This document shows positions 43,988 to 56,879 of a DNA stretch of 64,000 nucleotides, one piece after another; the first letter of the stretch is position 1, and the number at the start of each line of letters is the position of its first letter. The DNA is from Deroplatys truncata (taxonomy: Eukaryota > Arthropoda > Insecta > Mantodea > Mantidae). Under the pieces are notes generated by a model. The model was given only the letters and a program-made list of their open reading frames with translations, was not told the DNA's origin and made no database searches. The position numbers and the translations under genes are program-made. The DNA is taken from NCBI GenBank assembly GCA_030765065.1, contig CM060981.1, positions 230,895,152-230,959,151 on the forward strand, read 5' to 3'.

Positions 43988-45500
43988 ATACAATTAAATT
44001 ATTGCATTTCCCAAACAGCATTCTCTTCCTGTCAGTGAGTATTCCCCTTGTAATGTCTTTTACATTTTACTGTTGAGATCAGAACTATATCACAAGCAAT
44101 ACTTCACTGGGCATATCATCACAGGTCATCGCAGACTACTAAATGACCATTTTTTGCACTCGTGAGTTTGCAGTACATCCATACTTCACAATAGTTCTGA
44201 AAATGTTTCCCAGTGTCCATTAAATGTCGTTGCTCTATACAATGCACACAACAACAGTAATGTTTCCGATCTTTTTGTCACAGCATTGGCTGATCAAAGT
44301 TCACTGATTCATGTGAATTAGTGAAAACTGATGGGTGGATGTTTTAGGACTTGAGCATCTTGTATTGCCCTTGTTTGTTAAGGAACAGTGCAATATGCTT
44401 TTATATGTCAGAGTGCATAATGAAGCAGTGGATTGTGAAATAGAATTTTTGAAGTGAATGAACTTAATTGATATTTTCAACCCAGAAATTTTGCTATGTA
44501 TTTTTAAACATACACTTAACTTACGAACAATAGTTCAAGCATTTTAGGTATGTTCATTACTGTGCAACACCCATTAGCATGTTTTATCCATCCGTCTGTC
44601 CATTCATTCACATAAACTCTCCAACCTTTGTAAGTATAAAATTGAGATTTTATTATACAGGAGTTTGAAGAAAATTTGTCAACACCTTTAAAATTTGGAT
44701 GAAATTGATAGCAAATTAAGGTTGCAATCCAAGTTTCCCAAACCAAAGATATAAGCTAGCTTTGCTAGCTAAAATAAATATTGCAATCAAATTGACTGAA
44801 ATTCAGCAGGAGAAAATAAATATACTCTTTTATTTAAAATTTCTATGATGCAATCCAGTCCAGTAGCCAAAACAGGATTAACAAATTTATAGGATCAGTT
44901 CTTATTATATTTGTCAGATGACTTAGGACATGGCCTATCTCCCACCATAATTTCCCACTCAGGTTCTTACTGCATTGCCTAGTTAAATAATTACTGCTTT
45001 GAGTGAAGTAATTAAAATATTACATGCGTGCGGAAAATGTTTAATAACTTTGGAAAAATTGTAGTTCTGTAAAGAGAGATCACTAATCTCTGCGCATACT
45101 GGTGAAAACCCCATGTTTCTAACACTGTTAGTTCAATTTCTACAAGCTCTTTTAGCTTTGGTTACAATAATAAAGAAATTGGTTAAAGTTTGTTGTGCTC
45201 AACATTTGACCTGCCTTTAACAAAATATTCACACACTTGATACCGTAAACATACCAGCCTGAGGCAGCTTGTACTCATGCAAACACAATCAGCCCTGAAT
45301 GTGAAGCAGTATCTAACAATAATTTAGTCTTGCAGTAGCTATCTTCTGGATTGTTTTGTGTTTAACGTTTCGTGATATACCAGTAATACTGGCAAGTGTT
45401 GAACCAGAGAGTGTCCCTAGTTTGTGCTGGTGTATATTTGCTAAATATGCATTTTAAAAGAATCCTGTACCAAAATGTCAGAACAACAATGTAGGACTTC
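43988..45500. other. Unique AT-rich sequence
   Basis: No supportable gene, repeat or RNA. A 76-codon minus-strand frame at 44,516-44,746 has no recognisable motif. Confidence 0.45.
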
Positions 45501-45582
45501 AAACAAAAACAATGATGAACATCATTTTCAAGTCAGGTAAAACTCATTGTGTTTTGGGTTCTAATTTCTTCATGAACATCAA

Positions 45583-45725
45583 ATCTGAAGAAAAATGGAA
45601 TCAACTGAACTTTAAAAGAACAAGAGCTTACTGTCATGGCTTGCGGTATGCACGGAATATGATTTCTGTGGTGACATCAGCGATGAAAATCTTGCATTCC
45701 CTTAGAGTAAAATGCTGCCTAAAGG
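45583..45725 (+). CDS. Possible host exon E
   Basis: A stop-free frame ends at a good donor (ctaaag|gtatgt, exon end about 45,725) and reads EEKWNQLNFKRTRAYCHGLR then SAMKILHSLRVKCCLK. The acceptor is uncertain; gaacatcaaatctgaag near 45,587 is the best. The W..L..R pattern could again be a propeller-like strand set, but I do not recognise it. If exon D ends in phase 0 and this starts in phase 0, they could be neighbours in one gene. Confidence 0.3.
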
Positions 45726-47055
45726 TATGTTAAAGTGTTACTTAATTATAACAAAATGGAGTTCTTGTTTTGTTTATTACCTACTACAGTACTGTTCCTT
45801 GAACTTGCAAAGACTAGTTATCAATTACTTCACTAATATCTGCTGCTTATAATGGTGCTTAGATTTGATTTCCTTAAGTTCATGTACTCCAGAACATGCA
45901 ACACTGCATTGCTACCAGATTGGCTGAGCTCATGAACTAAGTCATATGACAAACATAATAGTTACTATGTTCATGGTGTAATGCTTTGTGTAAGCACAGC
46001 CACATGGATTATATATTTTATTGTACATTATTGAGCCTTGAATAGATTAAACACACTTTCATGCCTCTAATTATGTGCAACTTGGTTGAAGGTAATAATG
46101 CTTTATATCTTAAATTTATTTCTATGAATTGAGACATCTCAGGTCCATTGGCATTCATCTGAAAATGTCATGTTTTCCTGAGCGCCTCATGATTTTACAA
46201 ATTCAAATACCAAAGCTACCATTAAGTGCTAATAAAAACACATATAGTATAATACTATATACCTAATAATTTACAATCTTCCTTCCTTTGTATAGGCAGC
46301 ATCCTTCCAAGACACTCTTAATTCTTTTTTATGCTAATTTTATAGTCAGAATGTTTTCTCTAAGACTGTGTGTGTGTTAATCCTTTAGAAGGCAAAGCAG
46401 TTCAGGATTTTTCAGCCAACCCATTATGCACAACAATATATAAATCTTCCCATTTGCATTTGTTTACCCATAGGACACATACAAATGATAGCAAAAGCAA
46501 ACAATAAGCATTCATTGGTTAAACAATACAAGTTCTTTAGGCCACTTACAGAAACACAGTGAGTTAATTGTTTTGCAATATATCTGCATTAAAACTGTTT
46601 TATATGGAATTTATATCTTTGTTTCCCTCAAGAATATAAACAAACTACCTTAGTGTATGTGCCACATATAAGGCTTTCATTATATTCTCTGACATTGCGT
46701 ATTACAATGAAGGTAATCCTAAAATTAGATGCTAGAACCTTGTAAGTTTTATTGCATACATACTACATTAAGGCAAAAAGAATAAAAAATAAAGATGGAA
46801 TTTATAATGTGATGGGCTTAGAGGAGAATTAGATGAAAATGTGTTTTGAATTTGCGGTCCCTGTTGGTGCCATATAGTTGTGCAGATTGTACATTGTCTT
46901 ATATGATTTGGCATGTGTGCTTAAGGTTATCCCAACTGCAATTATTGTTAATGGAAAATTGGTTGTTAAATAATCGATAACAACTCACAAACATACTGAT
47001 ATTCACACATCAGACTCAGGGCATATGGAGAAACTTTCTTGTTTAGAGAAAATTT
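45726..47055. other. Unique AT-rich sequence
   Basis: No supportable feature. Confidence 0.45.
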
Positions 47056-47059
47056 TCTC

Positions 47060-47145
47060 AAGTCCAACTGGGGATTGAAGCCAGGACCCCTTACACACCA
47101 AGCAGGCACTCTGCCAACTGAGGTATGGGATCAGTCAACTCTCCA
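47060..47145 (-). repeat. tRNA-derived SINE head
   Basis: The reverse complement reads cctcagttggcagagtgcct (A-box-like) and, 35 bp on, ggcttcaatccccag (B-box-like). This has Pol III promoter spacing, but no acceptor stem closes, so it is a SINE head rather than a tRNA gene. Body and tail are not defined. Confidence 0.5.
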
Positions 47146-47424
47146 AGTGAGTTCCTTTATTTCAAAATAACTTACGTGGAAGTTTGTTTCTATACAAAAA
47201 AATATCGGCATTTTGTTCTTTAGAAAGTAGTGATCCTAAAGCACTTCAATATAATGCCTATAAGCAGAAAAGTTTTTGTATAAGGGAAAAATCAATGGAG
47301 CTGAAATAATTCATGTATTTAGTAAATGCATCACACTTCAGGGAAACATAGACCAGCTGATATGTATTATTTTTCACACTAGTCAAGTGTAGGTTAAGGT
47401 TGGAAACATTTGCATCAGATTTAA

Positions 47425-47515
47425 AAAATCCATTGCCTCAACTGGAACTGGAACGAGAATCTTCTGCTTTTCATGCTGATGGTCTACCACTGAGCTGCCA
47501 CGATGAAACCTACAG
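47425..47515 (-). repeat. tRNA-like SINE head
   Basis: The reverse complement gives gtggcagctcagtggtagac and, downstream, ctcgttccagttcc. These are plausible A and B boxes in tRNA spacing. No matching 3' tail was found nearby, and stem pairing is poor, so a functional tRNA is unlikely. Confidence 0.4.
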
Positions 47516-47731
47516 AAATGCTGTGAGTTTGTAGCATTCATTGAAATGAAAAATAACATATAAACAAACCAACTAACACTAAAAATAATTAAGTTATAAT
47601 AAATTATTATTATTATTAACTCGATTATAATTTAATATTTTCGAAGGGAATAAGAAGTGTTTGAACTTGGGGAAAATATATTAACAATAAAATGCACCCT
47701 CATAGAAGTTTAAAAAATTCTATAGAATTAG

Positions 47732-47990
47732 ATGGCAGAATTCCGTATTTGTGGAATAATTGTTTTGATTTTCTTGCTGTCCATAAAATGTGCAACGTGT
47801 GACTTGTTTCCTTTGACCCTAAAACCATGCAATTGTATGCCACTTTCTTCTCATTGTATAAAGACAAATGATGCACGGGGTATACTTTTTCTCAATAGAA
47901 CTACATCACATATTTATGTCTACTTTTGGGCTGTATTTAAATTATTTAAGAAATACAGTTTCATTTATGCACATGCATTTCACCAAGGTA
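47732..47990 (+). CDS. Weak candidate for a secreted-protein first exon
   Basis: The frame starts MAEFRICGIIVLIFLLSIKC, a good signal-peptide shape with a small-residue end (CATC). It continues with four further cysteines to HAFHQ, where a gtaaag donor precedes the microsatellite. There is no supporting homology and no identified downstream exon. In AT-rich DNA, hydrophobic starts like this arise by chance, so confidence is low. Confidence 0.15.
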
Positions 47991-47991
47991 A

Positions 47992-48072
47992 AGAGAGAGA
48001 GAGAGTGTGTGTGTGTGTGTGTGTGTGCGTGTGCGCGTGCGTGCGCGTGGGGTGGGTGGGGGTGCGTGCGCA
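47992..48072. repeat. Compound microsatellite (GA)n(GT)n
   Basis: A GA run changes to a long GT run with GC interruptions and then a GGTG-rich end. It produces Cys-Val repeat open frames that are artefacts. Confidence 0.9.
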
Positions 48073-48079
48073 AGCTTCT

Positions 48080-50540
48080 TACACAAAATAGTCTCTCAGA
48101 TGAAAGGATATACTGAAGTTATACAGTTATTTTTTGTAGCAGATATTGATATCTAGCCTAAAAAACCATAACAATTTCAAAATGTATGGTTTTCACTTAA
48201 GCTCTTTATTACATACTTTTTCATAAAAATATAAAACTAATTAACATTAGTTAATTATGATTAATATTATAGTTATAATTAACATTATAAAACTAATAAA
48301 GTGAAAGATTTTGAAAAATGCAACAACACATAAAATGTAATACCATTTGCTCTTTATGTGCATTAAAAAACAGAATCTTATCTCCATTAATTTGGCTGCT
48401 AGAATTTTTTGAATTGAATACAAATACTTTGCCTCTGTGTATAGTTTACACATTGTGAATACAAAATACATTTAATGAAAGCTAGCGCATATAGAATGCC
48501 TCTTGTACAAGTATGTCGGGCAGAGGAAGGGTCTGCACGTAGTCAAAATGTAAAGCGATTGTATTTTCATCCTGGTTTTTAGTGGCATCTTTTAGTGTCA
48601 CATAAAACATTTTGGCCTTCCTCTTGTGTATAATTTGCTCAGCCGCAGTGTTACTGTTAGCGTCATTGCTTAAACAAGGGTCTCTTATTTTTGCGCTTAA
48701 GTTCTCTAAGTGGTTAAAAATATCTATTTAGTGGCCCTCCAAATGAAAAGTTGAAATTCTGTTTAAAGTGTGAGTAGTAAAAGTTAATATTTATTCTTCA
48801 GTTCAGGATGTTCAGTTTGGAACATCCAGATATATTTAACAATTTTTTTTACTTTGCTTCCATAATGACTCTCCTTGACTTCAAAACGAGATATATGATC
48901 ATGAATCAGCACAAAGATATTCCCTGGAATAGCATTTTCACTGATATTTTTACCTTTCATGTCAAAGGATATTTATTCTGAACTTCAAGGTTAGTGAGTT
49001 TTTGAATTACATCACATTCAATGTAATCTTTATTTAATTTCTTTTACCTTTTGTTTTATTTCCCAAACCTCAATCAGTGTGCTTGCAAATATCTATCTTG
49101 AGCATTTTACTGACTAGTGAATAAAAATAATTCCAAATTTTGTTTTTGGATGCATCATAAATTTTCAAACTGCATTTACCCAGGCATATACGTATAGGCT
49201 CTTCAGAAACTTATTTTGATGGTACCAGTTCATTTATTATTGTTTTTGTATTCTTTCGCCTTTAACACTCGTGCTGTGCATATGATATTGCATGTATAGT
49301 TTTTTTCATTACTGCTTTTTCCCTTTTGTTTGTGGTTCATCAGAACTACTGTAGCTGTTTCCTGATTAAGCTACTGTTACAAGATTACAATGTAATAATG
49401 TTAATTATTAATAACCACATGATCACTTTAACCCAGGAGCAACAACAAATAAATGCAATGGGGAGAACATAAAATATCTGTATTCAATTTCACCTGAAAT
49501 ACAGTTTTACTGCAGAAACCTGCTATGTAATATCACTTGTCAGATTTCTGTTCTATACAGGGCATTGAAGGCTATTTTTAACCTACAAGAAGAGTAATAG
49601 ATAATGGTTTTATGCATTAAAAGATACACTTGGAACTGAGATATCGAATCCACAAAAAGCTGGTTTTAACCAAAAGTGTCAGTTAATTGGTTTCTGAAAT
49701 AAATGTTTCGGTTCCATTTATGTATATGAACTGTGGCCTCTGCCAATGTCTAGACAGCAGTGTAACCTTAAACCATAACAGCCTGTTCACTTTTATAATT
49801 GTATAAAAATAATAAAGTAGATATTTTGTTTTATTAAGATGATAAAGACATTTTCAAAAGCCATTTTAAAACTGCAGCAAATATACCTGGGTATGCAATA
49901 AGACAAGGATTCTACAAATTATTCAATTATTCATAAATCTGCCTCTTGTCATTAATGAGTAATATATCACCAATAAAACAAAGGATATTTTAAACTTAGT
50001 AAATATCTGCATGTGACAGCCATAACAATGAATGTACATTGCTTCTGTGCTTTTAAACATCTTTATATCCCACACTATATTCTGGAATAATTTTAGATGA
50101 ACAGAGTTATTGATTTGCAGTTAGCTTAAGTTTTCATTATGATACTGATTACCAACTGCCATCAACTTCTGCAGCACAGCAACATTAGAGCCAGTATTTC
50201 AAACTTAAGTTCTACAAGTAATACCCTGAAGTACTGCTGCACTGGGGCCTGTATCGCTCAGAATGAAGGCAGTTGGTGATAATTTAATTAGCCTCTTAAG
50301 TTGTGACTGAAATTGTACTTTTGGCCTAGGTCAGAAAAAGAGTTTAGCTATGCTATTGTTTAACTCTCAACCAGGCGCCTCACTGAACTGTAAACACATG
50401 TAATATGCAATATGAAAGCAATAACACAAATGGTTTCAATAAACTGCTTTTTAACTCTTTCATTGTATTATATAATTTCAGTCATTTAAGGTAATTAATC
50501 ATTTCAAGTTCATTTATACATGTTTTAAAAATAAAGTACA
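48080..50540. other. Unique AT-rich sequence
   Basis: About 2.4 kb with no gene, repeat boundary or RNA that I can support. Confidence 0.45.
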
Positions 50541-50544
50541 CAAA

Positions 50545-50925
50545 AGTTGGTTCTGCGGTAAGTTTGAGGCTTACATTCAGGAGGTCCCAGGTTTGATTCC
50601 TGTTGACCACCCACTCTGACCTTGGATTTTTCATGGTTTTCTCTGGTCAGCAGGTGAATGCTGGAGTGGTTTCTCATCTACCATGATTTAATTTCCCTCA
50701 TTTTCCTTTCATTCCGTTTCCTTCTCACTTTCAGGTTTGCTTCTAGGTTTCTTGTTGTGTGGCAGTGCCAGACAGGTGACGCAGATGCTTGCTACAAGGA
50801 AAGGGTATTCTCCCTGACACTGTAGTGCTGCCTGATAAAGAGGCCTCTGAGCGAAATTACTGGTCTTTCACGCTCAATATAGAATGGAACACTAAGGACC
50901 ACAGCAGTTAAAGAGCATCCATAAA
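50545..50925 (+). mobile_element. tRNA-derived SINE, family 2
   Basis: The head has an A-box-like ggttctgcggtaagtttgag and B box ccaggtttgattcc, then a body (ccactctgaccttggatttt, gcaggtgaatgctggagtgg) unlike family 1. The last 90 bp, from aagaggcctctgagcgaaat through ggtctttcacgctcaatata to cacagcagttaaagagc, match the 3' tail of the family 1 copies at 23.35 and 58.77 kb. It is thus a distinct head and body joined to a common tail. Confidence 0.7.
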
Positions 50926-52330
50926 TAAAACTCAATTTTTGCCTGGTTTGATGGGTCACTCATCGCCCTCTCTGGGCAGTTCCATAGTGGGTCGCGTCTT
51001 CGAGACAGAAAATATTAAGGACTTCCATGTGTCTGTGGCCTGTAGCCTTCTGTGGTTCCTTCATTTTGTCCCTTCCTCCTCAGGGGTGGTAATCGTAATA
51101 GCTCTCATGTAGGTGGTTGTGCAGAAGATGCGCTCCTCAATTGTATATCCTATAAGTGCATAGGCTATTTAGTTCTACTTTTGCAATTATAATATAGGAA
51201 TTTAAACAGATTAAGGATATCACCTTCACTGTCTTGTTTGAAACATTTTGGAGGGATCTGTTTCCTAGCATATAAATTATGTACACACTGGAATAGAAAA
51301 TTGCTTAACCCTAAGTTATTAATCATTTATCTGACAGATCTTGCAGTTGTAAGAATTGCATGATTGCCAAACTTTAGTACGTCATTGTACCTGAGAGGGT
51401 CATTTTTTTTATAACATTAAAACCATATTTACTTGGAAATTTATTTCAGTTGAGAGAAGAATACACGAACAGAAAAATCTGCAGGAAGAAGTGAAAAAGT
51501 GGGTTGGTGAGAGATAAAAAGGTTCCAATGAGAATGACTTACATTGATGTTATAAAAATGGTACTTCTATTACAGCAAATTGAATACCTAGCTTGGGAAA
51601 ACTATTTGGAAGGCTAAGGAAAGTATTTTGAAGTTCAAAATTCCCATTAGAAATGTTATCGAATCTCCCGCGGTAGAAACTTTCACATAATGGACATATT
51701 TGGACAACTCTTCAGTTGGAAGTAGCTTGAAAATTACAGGCTGTTGAAACAATAAATTATAATAAAGTTATGAATTATATTTGATCACACCTACTGATTT
51801 ACTTCTCTTCGTAGTAGATAAACCAACTTGATTGTTAACATTTCTTCTTAAGGAACAGAACTCGTTTTTCTCCTAAGCACAATTTTACACTGTTTCTTTT
51901 AAGGATTGCCACATAAATTGTCGGCCCCACAAGTTATAGTGGTAAGCTCTCATTTATCATTAGCTTCATGCAGCCTTCCCAATTATCACAGTGTCATATA
52001 ATTTGTACAATAATTGGAACATATTAGTGACATATGGATATGAGAAAATAGCTTAAAATGATGTATCATGCTAAAGTGATATAATCAGTATTCTGTTATT
52101 GTACTATGCAGATACTTGTGTGTCCCTAAAATTCACTTCCTCCTCTCCCATACTTGACAGGGTCCTCCCTCATTCCTTGCTTGGCTAGCCCTGACTCTGA
52201 TTTCTAAACCTACAGTTTTGAGCCATAGATAGCTTTATACCATAGTTGTATTTCATTGTTATAATATGCATTTATAAATCTATATTTCGTCTTGTCACCT
52301 AACTTGAAAGTAAAAGGGAGAATTTTCTAT
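50926..52330. other. Unique AT-rich sequence
   Basis: No confident gene. At 51,448 a ttatttcag acceptor precedes a short frame (RRIHEQKNLQEEVKKWVGER then stop) that could be an exon, but nothing else supports it. Confidence 0.4.
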
Positions 52331-52369
52331 TAATACAAATGAATGGCTTCATGTTTTCACTAATTCATC

Positions 52370-53090
52370 TCTTACCTTCAATCAGAATGGAACAAGTGCT
52401 GGTGCTACAAGTCAACTTTTTTCATTTTATAAAACCTTAGGATTTGGCACAACAAATTTTTATGAAGAAAGCGAAGCTATCTATTCAACACTGCAAAACT
52501 CACTATATTGAATCTCTTCCTTTCAAAAAGCAGTAATATTTTTTGATTCTAGAGCAATTATAATTGCTGTATCAGAGAATATATCACCTAAATGTAAAAC
52601 AGATTGTTGGAAAATAACATCATCCAGCACATGCGGATTATCCAGGAATGAAACTGCCAATTATCTGGCAAAAAAAACGAAGCAATACATACAGAAACAT
52701 TCATCAGATATGTCATTCCTAATGTCAAAAAAATTAATCAATTCATAATTTAAGAATATGTTGTTAAATTATTTTAATGAAGCTTCAAGAAATAAAACAC
52801 TGGAGTGTCTTAACACAAGTTTAAAACTCCTGAGTATCCAAGGAAAAAGTGATCTTTCATCTTTTAGATTAATTACAGATCATCATTGTCAAAACACCTA
52901 CACAGAATTGGAATTCCTTCCCAATTTTGCCCCTCATGTACTCCACAAGTAGAAATGTATCAGACACATCCTTCAAAAATGTCCACCTCTTTCATCCAAA
53001 CTCTCAATATCTGGAAAATTCAGAGCAAGAGAGCTAATGGCAGCATTGCCAAATGCTCAGCATTAGTAAACATATTTTTTTAGCCTACTA
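52370..53090 (+). pseudogene. LINE RNase H and C-terminal remnant
   Basis: Across frames the plus strand reads NQNGTSAGATSQLFSFYKTL, FDSRAIIIAVSEN (a catalytic Asp) and GLSRNETANYLAKKT (the usual GNExADxLAK motif with Arg for Gly). A C-terminal segment with LHRIGIPSQFCPSCTP, a cysteine-rich knuckle, and ILQKCP follows. This resembles Jockey/CR1-like LINE C-termini. It is a second fragment of the type seen at 15.2-16.0 kb, but more diverged. Confidence 0.65.
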
Positions 53091-53094
53091 CAAG

Positions 53095-53940
53095 CAGTTT
53101 TGATTCTTTATCCCCTGTCTTCTAGTGCACAGTTTAAAAGGTTTGTTTGCTGACTGGTGAGTTTCCAGTTGTTAATATTGTTTCTATCAGTGTTCTTTAT
53201 CTATTTAGTAATAAACTGCTTATATGTAATGTGATTTATTATTTGTTCTGTTCCACAAGGGCATACTGGATTGAGTATTATTTTGAATTTATAAAGATAT
53301 GTTGCTGCATCCTGTTACTTGGTTGTAAATAATGGGGTTAGTCTATCTCTCACACTTGGAAAGAAAGCTTATTTGGCCGTCATTTTGGCAAAATGAACAA
53401 TATGAGTTTCTCATTGCAAGATAAAAATATCACAGTTTATTGTGCAAATGGTAAAGGCTGTTCTTTTAAGAGAAAACTTATGTATAGGTTGGAGTACATG
53501 GAAAAGGCATATATTGATTGTTTCTCTTTTACGAACAGTTCTTGAATGAAAATGACATCAAGCTTCAAGAAAAAATACAGAAAACTATTCAGGGTATCTT
53601 AACTATTTGAACATTTTCAGACGCTCAAGAGAAGGTGCTTGATGACTTCAAGTGATACAGAATGTGTTCAGCATGAATGAATAATAAAAAAAACCCAGCT
53701 TAAACTTAGAAGATTACAAGGTCCTTGTAGATTTGATATATCACAGCAAACTAAAAATTCATGTTTCAAAACCAACGCTGCCATGGATGAATTGAAAATG
53801 TTGTCTTGAGAAAGCAAAATTAGTATTGCTACCTTTCTGAGTTACATTTCTGTGTTAAACAGGATTCTCTGCCTATGCAGCTGCCAAAACGAAATTGTTT
53901 GAATTGAGAACTAGATAGTCCCTAGAATATAATAAGATAT
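53095..53940. other. Unique AT-rich sequence
   Basis: No supportable feature. Confidence 0.45.
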
Positions 53941-55157
53941 TACTGGTCTAAGGTATAAAACCTAACTGCTCGCATGGTGTGCTTCAGAGCCAGTGTCAGC
54001 TGGCCCTCCAGACAGGCTTTCTGTCCATTTACCATGTAGTCAGCGTCAATAGTCCATTTTCATTTGTGAAGACGGGGAAGGCGAGTTATCTTTAGAACAA
54101 AGTGGATTTGTATGTAAATGCTATTTTAAATACGAATCGGCTCTTCGCTTTAGTGAAGAATTCATTCTGAAATTTCCTGCACAATTACCCCCTTCCAGAA
54201 CTTCAATTCATGATCTTGTGAATAAATTTGAACTTACTGGTTCAACGCAAAACAAGAAACACGAAGACTACAGTGTTAACAGAAGAAACATTAGAAGAAA
54301 TTGGCGATCTTGAACGTTCGCCTCGAAAATCGCTATCGAAGTTAGGATAAGTTGGGATTTCAGTGACTTCCACGTATACAGCAGTAAACTTATTAAAACA
54401 CAAAGCTTACAAATGCACGTGTGTTCATAATTTAAAACCAGTTGATCCTGTAGCACATGTGTGTTATTGCGAATGATTTCTGTCGTCAGTGGCCGAAGGA
54501 TTTGACCCTCAGCTTGTGTTCTTTACAGACGTTCCATTTAACGGGCATGATTGATAGGAAAAATTGAGGTTTGGTGTGGATTAGCGCAACACGCATATCG
54601 GTCCGATGTTTTTACGGGAGTGCAGTAAATGGAGAGCGGTACCGAAATGACATTCTCGCCCCCATTTTTCAATGGGCTAACGGAAAAAGAATATATTCGT
54701 GGTTACAGTAAGAACTGGACAACTGCTCATACCTACAGCAGAGAAGTCTGTGGATACAATTATAGAAGTGCGTGACAATAAAGTGGGTAGTGGCGGTATG
54801 TGGCCCTCCCGCTCCCCAGATCTAACAGTTGTGATTTTTATCTGTGGGATTCCCTGAAGTATAAAGTATATTAAACAAATCCTCTTACATTGGAGGAACT
54901 TAAGGAAAACATACGAGCTATAATACCTACTAAATATTACACTAGCCGAGCTCAATCGTGTCATTCTAAGTGTGTTTACTCGGCACAATTCTTGTTTAGT
55001 TGTGGAAGAACATTTCCAACATTTGCTACAAGGCAAAAGCTAATTTTGTTATATTTTATGTACAGATTTAAGAAGCGAAGACAGAGTGGTGGCACAACTG
55101 GCTGTGGCATGTCGTGCTACCGTGCAAGCGGTCAAGTTTTATACCGAAGACTCTGTA
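53941..55157 (+). mobile_element. mariner-like transposon with DUF4817-type gene, copy 2
   Basis: The ends match as inverted repeats. The left is ggtataaaacctaactgctc and the right, reverse complemented, ggtataaaacttgaccgctt, preceded on both sides by a gtct block and TA (53,941-53,942 and 55,156-55,157). The 1.2 kb length fits. The enclosed gene is heavily degraded. Confidence 0.7.
54060..55060 (+). pseudogene. DUF4817-type transposase, heavily degraded
   Basis: The N-terminal domain reads LSLEQSGFVCKCYFKYESAL then LPPSRTSIHDLVNKFELTGS, the same fold as at 3.2 kb. After several stops, HNLKPVDPVAHVCYCE and GFDPQLVFFTDV carry the first catalytic Asp; the aromatic that usually follows is changed. 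The second and third Asp regions near 54,690-54,840 are barely legible (SRSPDLT-like text). The antisense frame at 54,677-55,036 is a shadow. Confidence 0.65.
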
Positions 55158-55600
55158 GAAAACTGCTTTAAAAATACAACCATAGCTGTCTAATGGAAAA
55201 TGCAAATGATTTGTTATTTATTGAACTTTGGAAGTACCTTTATGTATGGCCAAACTTTGATGGTACGTGTACTGGTGATAGTTGAGAATGATTTATGATG
55301 GTATATTTCAAAATTTTTAAAATATAATTTGATTCCATTGACATTGTGTAGTTGTTTCTTTAGGTTTAGATATGACTATATTCCTTTACCATCTATCCTA
55401 TCTCATCCCTCCCCAATAACATATTTTCTCTTTTTCTACTAGAACTTGTTTTCATAATATGTATTAGAATAGAACCTAATTGTGTAGTTATTTAATTTGG
55501 TTCCAATATTTAAATAACGATAGTTGAATAATAGTAGGTATTTGGAATGTTATCAACATAAATAATTCTTTTCCAAGCATTTACCAAGTATGCTTATACA
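55158..55600. other. Spacer between two mariner-like elements
   Basis: AT-rich, with no gene. The left terminal repeat of the next element was not located here. Confidence 0.4.
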
Positions 55601-55731
55601 GAAAAATGCAAATACACTGTCAGATTATATTGGGATATTGATATTGTCAATTGATTTGAATTACGAGTATATTTTGTATGGTCTTTCGCTCAATGATGCC
55701 AGTACTTTCAGCACGATAGTGAGAAAACAAA

Positions 55732-56705
55732 ATGGCTGGAGCACGCTTGACTTTCGAGGAGCGCAAATCTATTCTGAAGTGGTTTATAAGGTTTGATAAT
55801 GCCGTTGAAGTGCAGCGTCTGTGGAGGTGGGAGTTTGGAACAGAAACGCTAACAAACGCATTATTGACAAGTTTGAGGCTCGTGGAACGATTTGTGATAT
55901 TCACAAAGGAAGCTCGAGAAGACCGCGTACAGCTATGTCCTGCTTCGTCAGCTCTCGTGTTGGAAAACTTTGCTACTTCTCCACAGAGGTCGGCAACGCA
56001 ATGTGCACGGGAAGTGGGGATTAGCAGTACAAGTGTGCGACGAGTTCTGAAAGCTGCTAAGTGGCAAGTGTACATACCACGATTACTGCACGCGCTTAAT
56101 GATGACGATCCTGCAAGTTTGCGAATGGTATCAGCAAATGGTAACCGAAAATGAACAATTTGCGACGAAGGTAATGTGGTCCAGTGAGCACCAGTTTATA
56201 CTCGATGGAACAGTCCACTGCGTCCACTGGACACCGGCAAATCCGCATATTCATGTGGATAAAGCGGTCAATCTACCAGGGGTTCATGTGTGGTGTGGAC
56301 TATAATTTAGAGGCTTAGTAGGACCCCTTTTCTTTGACGCTACTGTCACTGGAGAATACCTGCAACTGTTACGCACATCAATTTTACCAGGTATACGCGC
56401 GCTTTATGGAGCTGATTATGAAATTTTCTACCAACAGGACGGGGGCGCCACCACACTACCACCTAGCCGTACGAGCTTTCCTGGATGACAATTTGCAGGA
56501 ACATTGAGTTCCCTCCATGGTTGTCAGATCTAACCCCCATGGGCTTTACTTGTGGGGAACTGAAAGATGAAGTCGATCGACCAAGCCGCACACACTGGGG
56601 GCACTTCGCCAGGAGATTACAGTGGCATGTGCCGCGATCTCCATCGAAACTTTGACCGACGTAATTGCGGCGACCGTTAGTGTCTGGCCGCCAACATTTT
56701 GAACA
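55732..56705 (+). pseudogene. DUF4817-type transposase, copy 3, catalytic Asp lost
   Basis: The ATG at 55,732 starts MAGARLTFEERKSILKWFIR. The N-terminal domain shifts frame near 55,825 and returns at about 55,920. The open frame to 56,154 has ATQCAREVGISSTSVRRVLK (second helix-turn-helix) and YIPRLLHALNDDD. Next come EWYQQMVTENEQF and FILDGTVHCVHW, where the first catalytic region is rearranged, then NLPGVHVWCGL. The second Asp is in FYQQDGGA (about 56,432). In the third motif the text is SDLTPMGF, with GGC (Gly) where the family has Asp. It is dead. The right end probably lies near 56,820; the left inverted repeat was not found. Confidence 0.75.
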
Positions 56706-56879
56706 TCTAAAGTAACCATGTGTGATTAGTACTTAAATGTAAAACAAACACATGATAAATAGTTTTCGTTCCTTAAAGTGTGTGTACATTCTTTTTTTGG
56801 CGGATCCTGTTCATAATCATCTATGGTAGGGCCTTACAGGTTAATATTACCCGGTAAGAAACTCAGTCATATAAATTAT

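Noticed and set aside
47868-48116. Cysteine-valine-rich open frame
   Set aside because: It is the translation of a GT microsatellite.
51448-51520. Exon candidate RRIHEQKNLQEEVKKWVGER
   Set aside because: Too short, with a stop directly after it and no phase partner.
54677-55036. 119-codon minus-strand open frame
   Set aside because: It is antisense to a DUF4817 transposase and spans its end.
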